DNA of 64,000 nt from Himantopus leucocephalus (Eukaryota; Chordata; Aves; Charadriiformes; Recurvirostridae). Positions 1 through 12,680 of the stretch are shown here, one piece after another; the first letter of the stretch is position 1; every line of letters begins with the position of its first letter. The notes below the pieces were generated by a model. The model did no database searches, was not told the origin of the DNA, and was given only the letters and a program-made list of their open reading frames with translations. The stretch covers positions 95,965,089-96,029,088 of the forward strand of contig RSEF01000001.1 in NCBI GenBank assembly GCA_003993805.1. Reading direction: 5' to 3'. Both the position numbers and the translations under genes were made by a program.

Positions 1-950
1 CTCAGGATGGCAGCCATCAAGGGAGAGAGAACTTTGCAGCAAAATTCCTAATTTATATTGAATGTGATGGTCATGGTATGAAATAATCATGTTGGCCAGC
101 TTCGGTCAAGTGCCCGCATCTCACTCTTCCTCAACCATGCACCTGGAAAGCTCGAAAAACACCGAGACCTTGAAACCCACATACCGTAGCTGGCTATAAA
201 GTAAATATTTTCACAAATTCAGATACTAGAGTCTTCTAAAAGTGCAGTTTTCCCAAGCATTAGAAGAGAAATTAGTCCTGTGTCACTCAAACCAGGACAT
301 TAGATATAAAGGTAAACCAAACAATAGGACAGGCCCTGATCAAAATTCCTTTGCAGGGCAGGAGTATTTTTAGACAGAACTCAGAAGGTCTTGTCAATCT
401 CTGACACAGGTAAGTAGCTGGCTGATTTAGATTCAGAGTGGACAAGCTTGTACACCTGAAAACCCTCAAGGGAGAGATGTGCCTTTAAAAGACAATCTAG
501 AAATTCTTCTCAGCAAAGAATTTTATGCTGGGACAGTATATTTGATGTCTCACTGGTGGCAGACAAACTAATAACTGCCCTCTGGAAAGCTCCTTGAGCA
601 ACACCCTCCTTTCATCTCTCAGCAATGAAGGCAGATATTTGTGATTGCAGTTTAGTACACATTTGCAGTCAAAGTAGCAGTAAATCACAGATGACAGCAA
701 AAAGCCATGATCAGTATGTAACTACAGTGAGAAAGGTTTAAAATTCCCTCCAGATAAACCCCTGGCACAAGTGGGACAGAATATTATCCCAAGCAAATTA
801 ATGTTTCATCAAGGCATAACACATTGCCAAACATCCATGTACAACCAGTCATTTGAAAGATGTGTTCTGGGCATCAGACTCTACACCAAGGCAATACCCC
901 TTGAAGATATTCCACCAGAGTGTCTGGCTGCGCCTCTGTTTTAGCAATAT

Positions 951-984
951 ACTTTCTTACACAAANATAGACTTTCTTACACAA
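951..984. repeat. Short direct duplication around single N (966)
   Basis: A 14-base string beginning ACTTTCTTACACAA occurs at 951-964 and again at 971-984, with a lone N at 966 between them. A single N with a copied flank is the signature of two contig ends joined without merging their overlap, so this is probably an assembly artefact rather than a biological repeat. Confidence 0.7.
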
Positions 985-1797
985 GATAGGTAAACATCAA
1001 AACAGCACGTAGTCTGTTGGTAAAGAGAATTCAAAAAAGAGTATGCAAAGGTATGTGCTTCATCATAGACTACTTCTCAACTTACCACGCCAGACCTACG
1101 ATGCCATCCGACTTTACCAACAGGCCTCCCGCTCTTCCTCTCCTATGGCTGACAGTGGGCCAGATGCCCACAGATGCAACAATTTAGGTCAGTATGTACT
1201 TTCCAAGTAGGGAGGAAAATATGCAGAAGACGCCACTTCTGCTCCCAGAGAACAGCCAACTGACCCTCTGGTGGAGAGGGTGAGAGGAGAGGGCGAGTGG
1301 GAAAGGACAAAGGAATCAAGGCTGATGACAGTTACAAGAGAAAGCCGATACTGAAATACTGTCAAGATACAGTGGGTGGTAGATTTAAAGCAGGAGTAAG
1401 AGTAAGAAGAGAGGAGCCTCTCTGAAGGTGAATTTCTCAGGTAGGATTCATCTTATTCAACATTAGTTGTTTACAAATTAGCTGTCCATATGTGAACTAC
1501 TCACCCTAGGCTACCCTGGAGAAAAACAGGTTCTTTAAACCATTTACACTCTAGAAGCAGCTGGGTTTGGTTTTTTTTCTCCATTGAATATCCAGGGAGT
1601 ATAGATGTTTTCTTTAGAATTTGACATCTACACTTGCGACCTTTGGGGAGGAATCAGACCCCTAACTTGTTAGACTGCACACAGTGTTGTTAATGACAGG
1701 AAAAATATAGGATTATACAGAGGATCACTTTGAATTTGTGCACAGCTTTAGCCAAATGTTTTTACGCTCTTAAATATATCAAGGGAAATTGCTTTTG

Positions 1798-1848
1798 TTT
1801 TTTTTTTNNNNTTTTTTTTTTTTTTTTTTTTGGGGGGGGGGGGGGGGG
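1798..1848. other. T-run, 4-N gap and G17 homopolymer
   Basis: T residues run from 1798 to 1807, followed by four Ns (1808-1811), T again from 1812 to 1831, and then 17 consecutive G residues at 1832-1848. Homopolymers like these break short-read assemblies. The length of both runs and the abrupt T-to-G switch should not be trusted. Poly-lysine and poly-glycine open frames across it are meaningless. Confidence 0.9.
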
Positions 1849-2913
1849 ATTTCATTTTCCCTATTTCCCTATTCCTGGAGAGGTACAAATATGCTGCATA
1901 ATTTTGAGACACCAAAATATGTCTCAACATCAAAACATGGCTAAACAGCTACTGGAGCTATGAAGGCATTCATATTTTTTGGCTAATAACCAATTAGAAT
2001 AACCTTTAGGCTTTGCTGCATCTGGCTTTCAGACTGTGGTAATTGGTTTGGTCATCTCCACATTCCAAATAAGCCATTTGCCTTTGCTGTATTTTGAGCT
2101 TTTTCAGCTATTTTACTATTTTATACTTCAGGGAATAGGGTAGAAAACTTCAGGGTAGCATTTTTTGCTATATTCAAGGTAACCTACATACTCACTGCAG
2201 TAGCCAATTGATTGTCAAGCACTTGATATACAGACATGTTTTTTCAAGGTCATTCTAAACTTGCAGAGATTTAACCTTCTGCCAATTTAACTAGAGGAAA
2301 GTGGAACAACTTTTGTCTAATAAGATGGTCTACCCTTGCAACATTTAACAGTGGTAAATATGACCCTTGGGGTCATATCTTTATCGATACAGTGAGGTCA
2401 GAATTTTATCTCTGCAAAAAAAGTTTTGTCCATAAGTAAATTGAAAAAGTAGGCCATCCCCCAGACATCTTCCGTATGAAACGAACAAGTATCAGCTGGA
2501 AAACTTCAAGATACTATGGATATCACAAGACATCTTTCCCCCTTCCTCCTAAAAAATCTCGGGGAAAAGATGAACAAAAGAATCCGAAAGGAGGTAAATT
2601 TGCATCTGTAGGAAAAGGAGAGGGAAAAATACGCATATATCTAGCTTGTTGACAATACTGTTTCTGGACAAAAACCAGCACTGACGTTTTCGCATTATGA
2701 AGGATCCAAAAATATGGCTGAAAGTGAGAATGAACCATCCCCATGGTTCACACAATGTTTGCATCAGGTTCTTCTGTGTCTGTAGGATACAGCCATTACA
2801 TGGTAGCGTTTCTAGGCAATAAATACTGAAATACATTTACCTGTTTTTTCCAGTCTCACAGCTGTAACTTATATAATAATGCTATATGTCTCATACAGTA
2901 TGCACGTGCTCTG

Positions 2914-2947
2914 TTTTTGCAAACAAATTTTTTGCAAACAATTTTTG
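2914..2947. repeat. Small tandem repeat, about 14 bp unit
   Basis: The string TTTTTGCAAACAAA is repeated about two and a half times head to tail. It is a simple local duplication with no visible function. Confidence 0.6.
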
Positions 2948-5900
2948 TTCTATAACTCACACTACGATATGCTCCATAAATTCACCTCTGTAAGTTGGAC
3001 AGCAAGTGCCTATAGTGCTGAAATAATTCTCAACTCAATTTCAGTTTTTAGATCAGATCCACTTTATTTCCTCTAAAGATAAGTTCTAATTGGTTTTGAC
3101 TATTCATGCTCTTTAATTAATGGCACATTGTTTCACACCCATCGCAGCATTTCTGACAGAAGTTATATATTTACATTTCAAGTACAGCTTTGCAGTCTCT
3201 TCCTATCGGTTCATGTGTCTTTGAAAAAAGTGCATCTTTTCCGCTTCTTCCAAGCACTGTTAGATTTTCCAACATTCTGAGATTTTTTTCGCTTTTCTTT
3301 AAAAAAGACTGTAACGTTTAAAAGAGCACTATATACCAACAGTCATAGTTAGATTAAAACCGTGTGCTGACTAGTTCTATTTGTAACACTTGAACATTAC
3401 TAAAACGAACTCAGAACAGGAATTCTTCTATTCTTTCATATTTGTTCCAACACTTCATGAGACTGTGTGCCCAGCTATTTTCCACCTAGGCTTAGCTAAG
3501 AATACAGTCAGTAGAAACTTAATTCATATTCCAAGCAGAAGCACTCTGGCAGAGGCAGAGAATAATAACATAAAATTTACATTAATAAGTGAGGTTAGGG
3601 AGAGTATATACAAGGCATGCCAGAGGACTGAAGTAGAATACACTGTTCCATCCCCACCCAAAGGGGAAAATAACCACAGAGGTGTACAATTCTCCAATTT
3701 TTGACATGGAACTTGTGTAGAAGCGTGAAAGCTAAGGTAAGTGGCTTTACTTTGCTTTCTGACTAAGACAGAAATACACTTTGTTGCTGTTGCTTTACTT
3801 GAAAAGATTTGAACAAATTGACCCTAAAAATCTGTGTGCGATTGACATTTGTTGGAACAGAGCTTAAATGAAATGACTACTACAGCAAATATGATGAAAG
3901 TGTATAAAATGAAAACCAGAGTACACTTTTATATTAATGAAGTGTTTGGGACAAATTCCCCTCTCTGGCACCTGTAACATAATATGAAGTGCTATAACAC
4001 AGCACAGTTTGGGGTTTTTTAATGTATTGCTCTTGATCAGAAGCTAAAGCAACAGGAAAAAAGAGCATTTCGCTATCAAAGAAAGTTGTTCTGGCATGAA
4101 AGAGATGAAATTGCTATAGGGACTGCTGACCTATGTAGAAAAACAAGTTTTAGGCAGGATAGAGCCAACATCCATACCATAAAGAGTAAGATTTGTAAAG
4201 TCATCTACCATTGCACTGGAGAGATCAGCATAATGCTGAGGAAGCCAGCATGCCTTTGCCACGGATAATTAGATTGAGATGGGTTTGTACTTCCAACCAG
4301 TGTTTGAGGGCATTCTCAGAAGAAAGGTACGTGTGTGTAGAGGTAAGCAAAAGGAACAAACTCCATTAACCCCCAAGACTCCCATTTGACTACTAAAAAT
4401 ACAGAACTATTCAATCATGCACTAGGAACAGTTTCTACAGAAAAAAGAAAACTAAACTGATCAGATTTAAATGACCAGAAATTAGCTACAGCCTAATATT
4501 TTTTTACAGTATGAGCAGGTAGCAGACATCTATATTCAACAGAACATAATACTTTGGTCAATGTTGCAAGTAAGAAATGAAGCTGGTGCTTACTTGAGAG
4601 CTGTTGGACCAGTTCTGTAAGAGTGAACAACACATACGAGACAAAAGAGCATCCAGAAGGCAATATAAATCAATGCTATTTTGACTGGAAATTGCTATCA
4701 GGTTGCAGCACCAAAAATATTCCTACCGTTAAGAAACATAAGGATAGCAGCCACTTGGCAGAAGGCTTGAAGACACTAATCTATTCATACCAAGCAACCT
4801 ACAAGGAAATGTGCAGTGCTATACAATCCCCAGCCCACAGCAGCCTGGGAAATATTTGCTTTAAGTCTGTAAAAATGCCAAATCATCTCCATTCTCCCAG
4901 TAACAGTATGTGAGAGAAGACAAACAAGGACAGGGTGGGGATACTCCTTCCACAGCCTCAGATATGCCTTTTCCAGGCTGTACAGCACCGCAGATGTTGA
5001 AAGCCTGACAAGAGAGTCTCATGCTCTGAACTTTTATGGCTTAAAAAAATTAAAAGAAAATCCAACCATCAGATAAAAGCTTATGTCATGCCAGGGTGGT
5101 CGGACTGGCTGACAAAAAAAGAAGTTGGGAGGCATGCATGAAGCCATTCTTCAGGCAATGGACATACCTGGTGTTTACAGAGGGGAAAAAGAGGAGCCCC
5201 CCTGTGCACTAGGGAATTTTTTAAAAGTAATTGACAAGATCTCTAAATACTTCAGTCTCAACAGGATTTTCAGACTCATACCAAGCTACATAAAAGCTCC
5301 ACAGATCTGAATTATTTAAGATGCTTGAGTCTTAAAAAACCCAAGGCTGAACAGACCTCCTTGAGATACTTATACCACTTTCATTTGTGTTGATTGCCAA
5401 AAATATTAAAGGAACAACTTTGCAGCCTCAAAGTAAAAAAAGAGAAAAAGTAAACAACAGAAAAAAAAGACCCCTTGAGTATCTAAATATTGCAGGACTT
5501 TAAGAAAACTTTTGTTCTAGCACAAACACTAAGGCAGCAGAGCTCTGCTGCATCACAAGGAAGCCTTCAATTTTTGCTGCCACTCTGTGACCAAATAATG
5601 CTACAATCATTGTAGGTATAACTGATGTGGTTATCTTTATTCTTCTAAATATTAGCTGAACTGTTTCAAACCTAAGCACATATTTCACAAGTAATACAAA
5701 AAATAAACAAAAAAGTGCAAACTTTTTTAAAATTTGTGACCCCTTCTAATTATAAAGAAAGCAGAAGATACCTGTTTTCCTTGTTTGTAATGAACAGAGA
5801 CTAACACGGTTCAAGTTTACCTGCTTTTGTAATTAATTTTTAAGAGATCCTAAAAATATTTATTACAGAACATTGAATGAAGCAATGTTTACTAAAGACT

Positions 5901-6058
5901 ATGAAGTATTTGGATTCCTTAAACAAAATCCCAGCATAACTCCCTCAGCAGCTGTAGCGGACAAAATGGCTAAATTATATCATAGCAGAAACAATAATTG
6001 CTATTACTACTTCCGAAGCCCTTTGCAGATCTTGAAAGCACCACATCTATACAAAGAC

Positions 6059-6227
6059 AGAAAAAAAGAAAAAAAAAAAAAGAAAAAAGAAAAAAAAGAA
6101 AAAAAGAAAAAAAAAAAGGAGAAAAAAGAAAAAAGAAAAAAGAAAAAAGAAAAAAGAAAAAAGAAAAAAGAAAAAAGAAAAAGGAAAAAAGAAAGAAAAA
6201 AGAAAGGGGAAGGGGAAGGAGAAGGGG
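6059..6227. repeat. 169-nt pure purine tract, (GAAAAAA)n-like
   Basis: Every base from 6059 to 6227 is A or G. The middle is a fairly regular seven-base GAAAAAA unit, and the right end shifts to GAAAGGGG/GGAAGG units before a C at 6228. The tract is a microsatellite, possibly expanded from the A-rich tail of a lost retroelement. Long homopurine/homopyrimidine DNA can form triplex (H-DNA) and is prone to slippage. Lysine-rich open frames on + and Phe/Leu-rich ones on - are by-products and are not genes. Confidence 0.95.
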
Positions 6228-9200
6228 CATCTATTATGTTTATTTATACATGATGTGAGCATATGCAGACCTATATATTTATATATAACTTCTATGAAAC
6301 CAAAGTGGCCCATGAAAGTTTAGATTGCAGTCACAGGAAGTACCTGCAATGTCCGTTCATTTATTCATGAAGAATACGCATCCTTCTCGCTGTGCACAAG
6401 GTCCCGACCTTGGAAAGGGGTCCCCAGTGAACTAAGTCTTCGGTAGCGTAGGAGTATTTTGTGTCAACCACTCATCTCAAAACTAAAACTGCTACTAGAA
6501 ACATCAGCCACAGCGTGTCTTCTTTATTCACAAGTATGTAGCATTTTCTCAGCTCATAAAAGCTGTATTATGGATCAGTGTGGATGAAGCTCTTCCCACA
6601 CTGACATGTTAATGACAGCCTCTGCCTCTCAGATGAACTTCTCTTTGGTCTCTACTCAGTCAAAATATTTTATCAACAGCTTTTTTTTTCTGGTAGCTCA
6701 GACTTTAGCCTGCTTCCACCAATACATACCTGTGGTTAACTTCACCACTATGAGTAATTCAGTGGATTTAAATAGAAATATTCAAATATTCAACTCCAGC
6801 AGCATACAGACAGCATTTATGGGATTGGGATCTTTGTAATAACATCAATACCTTTGAATTTCTGATAAAAAAATCTAAAGATTTATATCTAGATCTGAAT
6901 AACTGTAAAGCAAGTGCAGCTCCTCTGAGAGCTATCATGACACAACATCAACAATCTCCTCATTTAAGTGCTGTGTTACTATATTTCTTGTTTCATTCTT
7001 TTATCCAGGTAACCATAAGTAAATACACTTCCATAGGAATATACTACTACGGGAACATTGCTTGCCCTGAACTTCTTTTAAACTTATCTTGGATCTGAAA
7101 TATTATACCAGAAAACACTGGGCAATTTGCTCCTGTGAGATTTCCACGACCACCTGGTTCTATCTTAAACATTCCTCACCAGCAGCGCCACTTCCACTAC
7201 ACTGACCACTCTCAATAGCAAGGAGAAATGAGTGGGAAAAAAACTACTGCAAAAAGTTTAAATACTTTTCAACATTTTAAAAGCTCTACTGATGTACACG
7301 GATCTGAGGTGTTGAGAAGGAGCTATATGATCTTTGATGTCCTTGAATAGCTTAGGGATGACTTAAGATCCAGTACATGGACCTGGCCTTCAAATGTAAC
7401 ATGCTGCCATGTCCTGACTATATATCAGATGAGATGAAATAACACGACACCTCCAGGAAGTCTGTAGAAACAAGCACAATTGTATCAGTGGGCCCATAGC
7501 TCTTGTTATAGATAACCTGGGGACCAGGACTGTGAAGATCCACCTGTCCTGTGGGGTGATCCTACCAACCATGATCTAAAAGCTTGAAGCAACTGCAAAG
7601 AGAAGGAAAGGGAAATGAGCTAACCTCTTGCCTTCCTTTAACTGTCTTTCACTTAAAAAAAACGGATTTTTCTGCCACTCTGCAGAAAAAAGTAACAACT
7701 GAAAGACAGTAGAGGGGATAGACCATCTGAAGATATCACTGATGGTATCTAAGTAAGATTGTTTTAAAATGAAGTATATAACTAAAATAAGAATGCTGGA
7801 TATTCCTCTCCTGTCAGGTGAGCAATAAAATGCATAAGGATGCATTGCATTGTAAATATTATTCACTTTGAACAGTTCCCTCTCTCATAAAGGAAAATTT
7901 TAAAGGTCAGACATACATTAATTGGAGAAAAAAAAAAAGAATTATCATTATAACATTTTTCTCCTTGAGAGGACTAACACAATATCACTGATAAATTCAT
8001 TTCTGTAACTAGAGTAAGCAGCCTTTGTTAAAATTGGACTGATATAAACTACACTTTTAAAGCCATCAGTTCTAGAAAATTAAATCTATGAGCTTTGAAA
8101 TCTACTTATAATTTTACATTCTCTGGTACATCAGCAGTAGGAGATACTGTGCAAAGACTACCAAGAGCTTTTATTTCAACCTAGCACGGTATTTTTTTTC
8201 CTAGGTACTTACTGGTGTGCAGAAACACTTTTCCAGCAAAAAATGGCAGTCAAGAAAATGAACGTCAGTGATCAAGAAAGGAATCTGTCCATATTTTCAG
8301 AAATTCACATCACTGAAACTTTTTGCACATCACTGTATAAATCATTGGGCAAAAATGCATATAATTCAAATACAGTAAATCATGTATTCATATACAAGAT
8401 TACATCCAGTCACACTTTCAGGACTTACCCTAAGGCCTTGTAAAAAATTCCTATTGTTTTCAAAGGGATTTAGATGGTCTTGTTAGGTACTTGCCTATAG
8501 AAGTGCCTGGCTCATCTGCTGTCCAAACAGAGATGCATTACAGTAGGACAGAGAACAGCAGGAAAAGAACTGAGTTCATTTCAGAGTGGCACAGAGTGAA
8601 ATGGTCCTCCAAAGACACATGAGGAAGCTACGAATGAATACATGGACCAGCGAGCCTTTCCCACCTTCACAAATTATTGAGACAAGCTATCCTGCTGCTT
8701 GTACTGCTAGAAAAGTACAAGGATAATCATAATGAAAATTAAGAGCTACCATTTTTTAATTACCATGACTGCACAGTATTCCAGATAAACTGAAGAACAC
8801 ACATTTACTGAAAATTCTTCATTAACATTTTTGACTCAGTTAGAGATCACAAAATTGCACATGTAAACACTGAAGCTTTTGGGTTGTGATTTTTATCTCC
8901 ATTTACATAAACGTATACTTAACGTGAGTAGATGCTGCACTATTTTCTTCCATGGGCAAGAGTAAAAAAGTTTTGAAATCATCACCAGGTCTAGCATACC
9001 ACATCTGATATCCAACACATTTGTGAGGAATGTATCAGATCGCTGGTTTTGTACCCAGTTCTGCCACAATTCTTTTAGAAGAACAGCCATGCAAGAGAGA
9101 GGCACTCACACAACTTGAAAACACCCATTAATTTCTTTATAAATGGAAAAAACAGGCAACAGAATGGAGGAGAACACAAGGGAGATCAGAACAGACGAAG

Positions 9201-11341
9201 GACAACAGAACTGATAATAATCTAACAAAATAAAATAAAGAGAAATATTATTGCTTCTTTAGTGGTATTGCAAATAATAAATAGGAGTAGTCAGTAATCT
9301 GCAAGAATGTAGGACTTTCCCATTCTCTCCCCTCCCCACTCTGAAAATGTCACTTCATTTTCAAACTTTGCAGTGTAGAAATACAGCAAACATAATCTTT
9401 AACTAATAATTCCAACATGCGTTATAAGTGTAAACTGATGCTTCAAATTTGGGAACTGATGTGTTTACAGATATAGTAGTAAGAGTTAGAGTATATAAAT
9501 AAATAAATAAAACCAAAAATGAAATAAAGATTAACAGAAAAAGCACAAATCATGTGTCTATTCTGAGTGTCAATTCTGTCAAGGACGGCAAAGAAGCCTT
9601 CTCACATGTAGATGGATGCCTCACTATGTGAAGGAAGAGAAATCTCATCCTTAGTTTCAGCACCAGGAGCACAGCCTTCAGAAGCCTGCTGATTTCTGGT
9701 TTCTGCTAGTAGGTGTCTAACATTGTGAGGAAGCCCTGCTGAAGTCCATGTTTCTTTGGATGTTGTGCTTGGCAGGACCAGGAATGGAGAAGCAGCCAGA
9801 AACTGATTTCTACGGGCTTCTGAATGCCCTGCTGAAAGGAGACCTTCTGTGCTGGAGTGAAATGAATGCCTTTCTAATTCTCAGAAAGTAGACCAGGACT
9901 GACATTTGGAGTCTTACAGAAGCCTCATGCTGATTTTTTTAAAAATTTATTAATTTTTAAGGCTAGGACAGCTGGGGGGAGGAATAAGAGACATATTCAG
10001 CTGCACTCAGCTTTCCAGTTATAATAAGGGTGATGAGGGGTGATGGCGACGTCCACTACCGACACAGCTACTGTGACTTGTTAGAACAAGCTGTGCATTG
10101 CACCATGAATTGCTAATGGAGAGTCTACATCTTTCCTCAAGTGGATGGTGAAAAGAAGGTGCTGTACTTACTCAAGTCCAGCAAAATGCTAAGAACTTGG
10201 GTTTTCTTCCTCTTCTGTGTTTACACAACCTCTCTGGTCTAGCTATCTACAGCGTTGCAGCTCCAGCTGTGCTTCAACAGCCGCACACATGGCAGAGTAG
10301 AAAAACATTCTGTGCTTACAACCCTTTCCTCTCACTCAAGAAAAATCTTAAGACTTCATTCCAAGTCTTCAAGAATTTTGTGCAAAAATCATAAAGGGAA
10401 ACATTCTGGAAATAAAAATTTTGAAGTCAGATATGCTACATTAATTTTTCATTAAGCCAGAGGTAATTTCAGATATTGTGCTGCAACATGTCCCCACCTG
10501 AGTTTTAGGCAATTCTTTCTTGTTTGTCTTTATATATATGATTAATACCTAGAGTTGAAAGAGATAATATCTACTTAGAATTCAGATCGAATTTAATGAA
10601 TACTTGTGAATTTGGTGATGCCTTCCTAAACACAAAATATCTTGAGCACACTTTTTCAGGGTCAGTAAATTGCATTTGCTACTCTAAACCACTCAAATAA
10701 ATATCTGAAGCTTCATCATTTCTCATTTTTCCAACTACCATATTGAACTTATTGTAGTGAGCGAATTTTAAATTTTAATTTTTAAGGCTAAGTGGGTTTT
10801 AATATATTAGATTGATCAAATTACTTTGTTCACATTCTCAAATTAATGTAAAACCAGTCATCAACATTCAGATATCTTTTTAGTCTAATCAGAAATGTGC
10901 TCAAGTCATCTTTCCTATTGCAGCGTAGCCTTTGAAGTTTGCTAATTATTTCATACTGTCAATTTTCCTACAATCTGCCAAGAATCATTCATGCTAAAGA
11001 GAAGCAAGTATTCAATTTATTGATTCACTGGAATAAAAGCATTATGTTAAAAGATGCTAATTCAAACTAAATTGCATCCTGTACTATAATACCCATTATA
11101 ACTTAAACATTTCTGTGTGCAAATCACAGAATTAGGAAGTATCTGTTTGTTTTAGATGTTCACCAACTGAAACATAGCTAATTGAATCACACAATCATTA
11201 CTTTCAGAGAGCACAATTGTCCTACCTGTATCAATTTTATTATTTCAGCACAACCCTACGTGGCTACTTATTATCTATACAGAAGTGTATGTATATGTGC
11301 AGGTAGATGTGAATCTATGTCTACACAAACAAGCAAAAACA
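6228..11341. other. Unique AT-rich non-coding DNA
   Basis: I see no gene, CR1, LTR or RNA gene in this stretch. A short TAAA microsatellite is at 9496-9512. Open frames stay below 100 codons, and none shows a domain or a plausible exon structure. It could be intron or intergenic; nothing in the sequence decides this. Confidence 0.65.
9496..9512. repeat. (TAAA)n microsatellite
   Basis: About four TAAA units stand in unique AT-rich DNA. This is an ordinary simple repeat. Confidence 0.85.
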
Positions 11342-11563
11342 TTACAATCAGAATATAGTATTAATAAAAAGTTTAATTAAAAAAAACCCTGATGTGTTCT
11401 TAAGTCAAATTCTGAAACTTGATAAAGCGTTACAGAGCTAGTACTCCCACCANTTACAATCAGAATATAGTATTAATAAAAAGTTTAATTAAAAAAACCC
11501 CAATGTGTTCTTAAGTCAAATTCTGAAACTTGATAAAGCGTTACACAGCTAGTACTCCCACCA
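11342..11563. repeat. 111-bp direct duplication split by a single N
   Basis: Bases 11342-11452 and 11454-11563 are nearly identical copies that meet at one N (11453). They differ at only a few sites: the length of an A-run, CCCTGATG versus CCCCAATG, and TACAGAG versus TACACAG. Both copies start TTACAATCAG and end CTCCCACCA. This looks like two overlapping contig ends, perhaps from two alleles, placed side by side instead of merged. The true genome probably has one copy. Confidence 0.85.
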
Positions 11564-12399
11564 ACTACTAATGTGGGCGCTCCAAAGAAAAGCCAAGTAT
11601 TTTGTTCTGGATTACAATGAAAAATACTCACACAATTCAAGAAGCAATGTCAGTGAATGCTTCTTTTCTCCAGTTTTCATCACTGGGTGCTATTTCTAAA
11701 GAAATATATTCTAGGAATTGTAGAATAACACATTGGTAAAGTACATAGGCATATTTCACAGTATCCTCTTGGAATAAGGCTACTTGAAAAGCTCTCAAGG
11801 GAAATAGTTTGTCTAATGTTGGGTATACTACATTTCATCACCCAATCCTCATTTTTCGTACTAGTAAGGATTCATAAGAATCCAAAAAAAATAACAGCTA
11901 CTCATTAAATAATAATTTTGTGATTCAACAAAAGTTAGTTTAAAAAAGACTAAATTTTAGTTTGCTTTTTCAAATCGATCCCTATTTGCATTTTATGTTC
12001 TACAGTCTCTGACCAGTTAAGAATAAGGCCTAGATCTACAAAGGGACTTCAGCATCAAAATTCTGAATGTGGAAGCAACATGGCCAGATAGTGGATTGAA
12101 TTGCCTTGCATTAGACACCTACATTTCCTATAATACAGGACAAGTCTCACCAACTGACTAAGCATTGACTATGGAAAAAGTTAGAAGAAGGACTAGTTTT
12201 TAAATCCTGCTCTTATCAAAACAAAAAGTAGTTCATATCATTATAATGACACATGTAGACACACGTCCACAGTTCCTCCTGAAATGAAACATTTTAAAAG
12301 TCCTTCATTTAGAAAACAAACTAACAAAAGAGCTAATGAGGCAGCTATAAGGGTCACAGCCTTTCTTTCCAAATATGGTAGACAAGGAAATCGAAATCA
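11564..12399. other. Unique AT-rich non-coding DNA
   Basis: Nothing recognisable is seen in this stretch on either strand. Confidence 0.6.
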
Positions 12400-12421
12400 C
12401 CTATAGAATTTATTCTATAGG
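12400..12421. repeat. Perfect 10-bp inverted repeat, 2-nt spacer
   Basis: CCTATAGAAT, spacer TT, then ATTCTATAGG form a perfect stem. It abuts the start of a tRNA-like SINE head. It may be a chance palindrome or a mark of the insertion site. Confidence 0.7.
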
Positions 12422-12545
12422 TCAATGGTTAAAGCTATGGCTTCATGCAAGAGACTTGAGCTTAATTCCCTCTTCTTCCTTGGACAGCTTGAACCTAGTC
12501 TGAGGAAAACAAACAGGTACCAGACCTGCACAATGAGGTACATCA
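12420..12545 (+). mobile_element. Degraded tRNA-type SINE (first copy)
   Basis: The sequence GGTCAATGGTTAAAGC resembles a pol III box A, and about 37 bp later GAGCTTAATTCCC resembles box B (consensus GGTTCRANNCC). The following TCTTCTTCCTTGGACAGCTTG resembles the 'CTCTGCC(A/T)..GAC' stretch that follows box B in old amniote SINEs of the MIR/AmnSINE type. The copy is heavily diverged. The family assignment is from memory and needs a repeat-library search. Confidence 0.45.
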
Positions 12546-12617
12546 GTAATCGATGCTACTGAAGCTATTAGGTCTTGTATGCACTGTACTCATATTGTAC
12601 TCTTCCAGGGAAAGACA

Positions 12618-12680
12618 GTGCTCTAGCTTAGTGGTTAGGCAATCACTTGGGAAGGGAGCCTGGCTCTTAAACCTTGGAAG
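12618..12680 (+). mobile_element. Degraded tRNA-type SINE head (second copy)
   Basis: TAGCTTAGTGGTTAGGCAATC matches a tRNA-like box A region, and about 37 bp downstream CTGGCTCTTAAACC fits box B. The box spacing equals that of the head 200 bp upstream, and both are on the + strand. The two may be tandem insertions or parts of one composite element. The 142-codon open frame at 12553-12981 runs through it and is not credible as a gene. Confidence 0.45.

Larger units (their letters stand above)
1..6058. other. Unique AT-rich non-coding DNA
   Basis: No gene, RNA gene or recognisable transposon is seen here on either strand. Open frames are short (up to about 104 codons at 3390-3704) and have no recognisable product. 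The only structured items are a single-N join at 966, a T-run/gap/G-run at 1798-1848 and a small tandem repeat at 2914-2947, listed separately. Old, highly diverged repeats could be hidden here and would need a library search. Confidence 0.7.

Noticed and set aside
6059..6227. Possible CRISPR-like array from the regular spacing
   Set aside because: There are no unique spacers. It is one simple purine repeat in an animal genome.
5873..6313. Lysine-rich (+) and Phe/Leu-rich (-) open frames
   Set aside because: They are translations of the homopurine microsatellite at 6059-6227. Similar frames are open on both strands.
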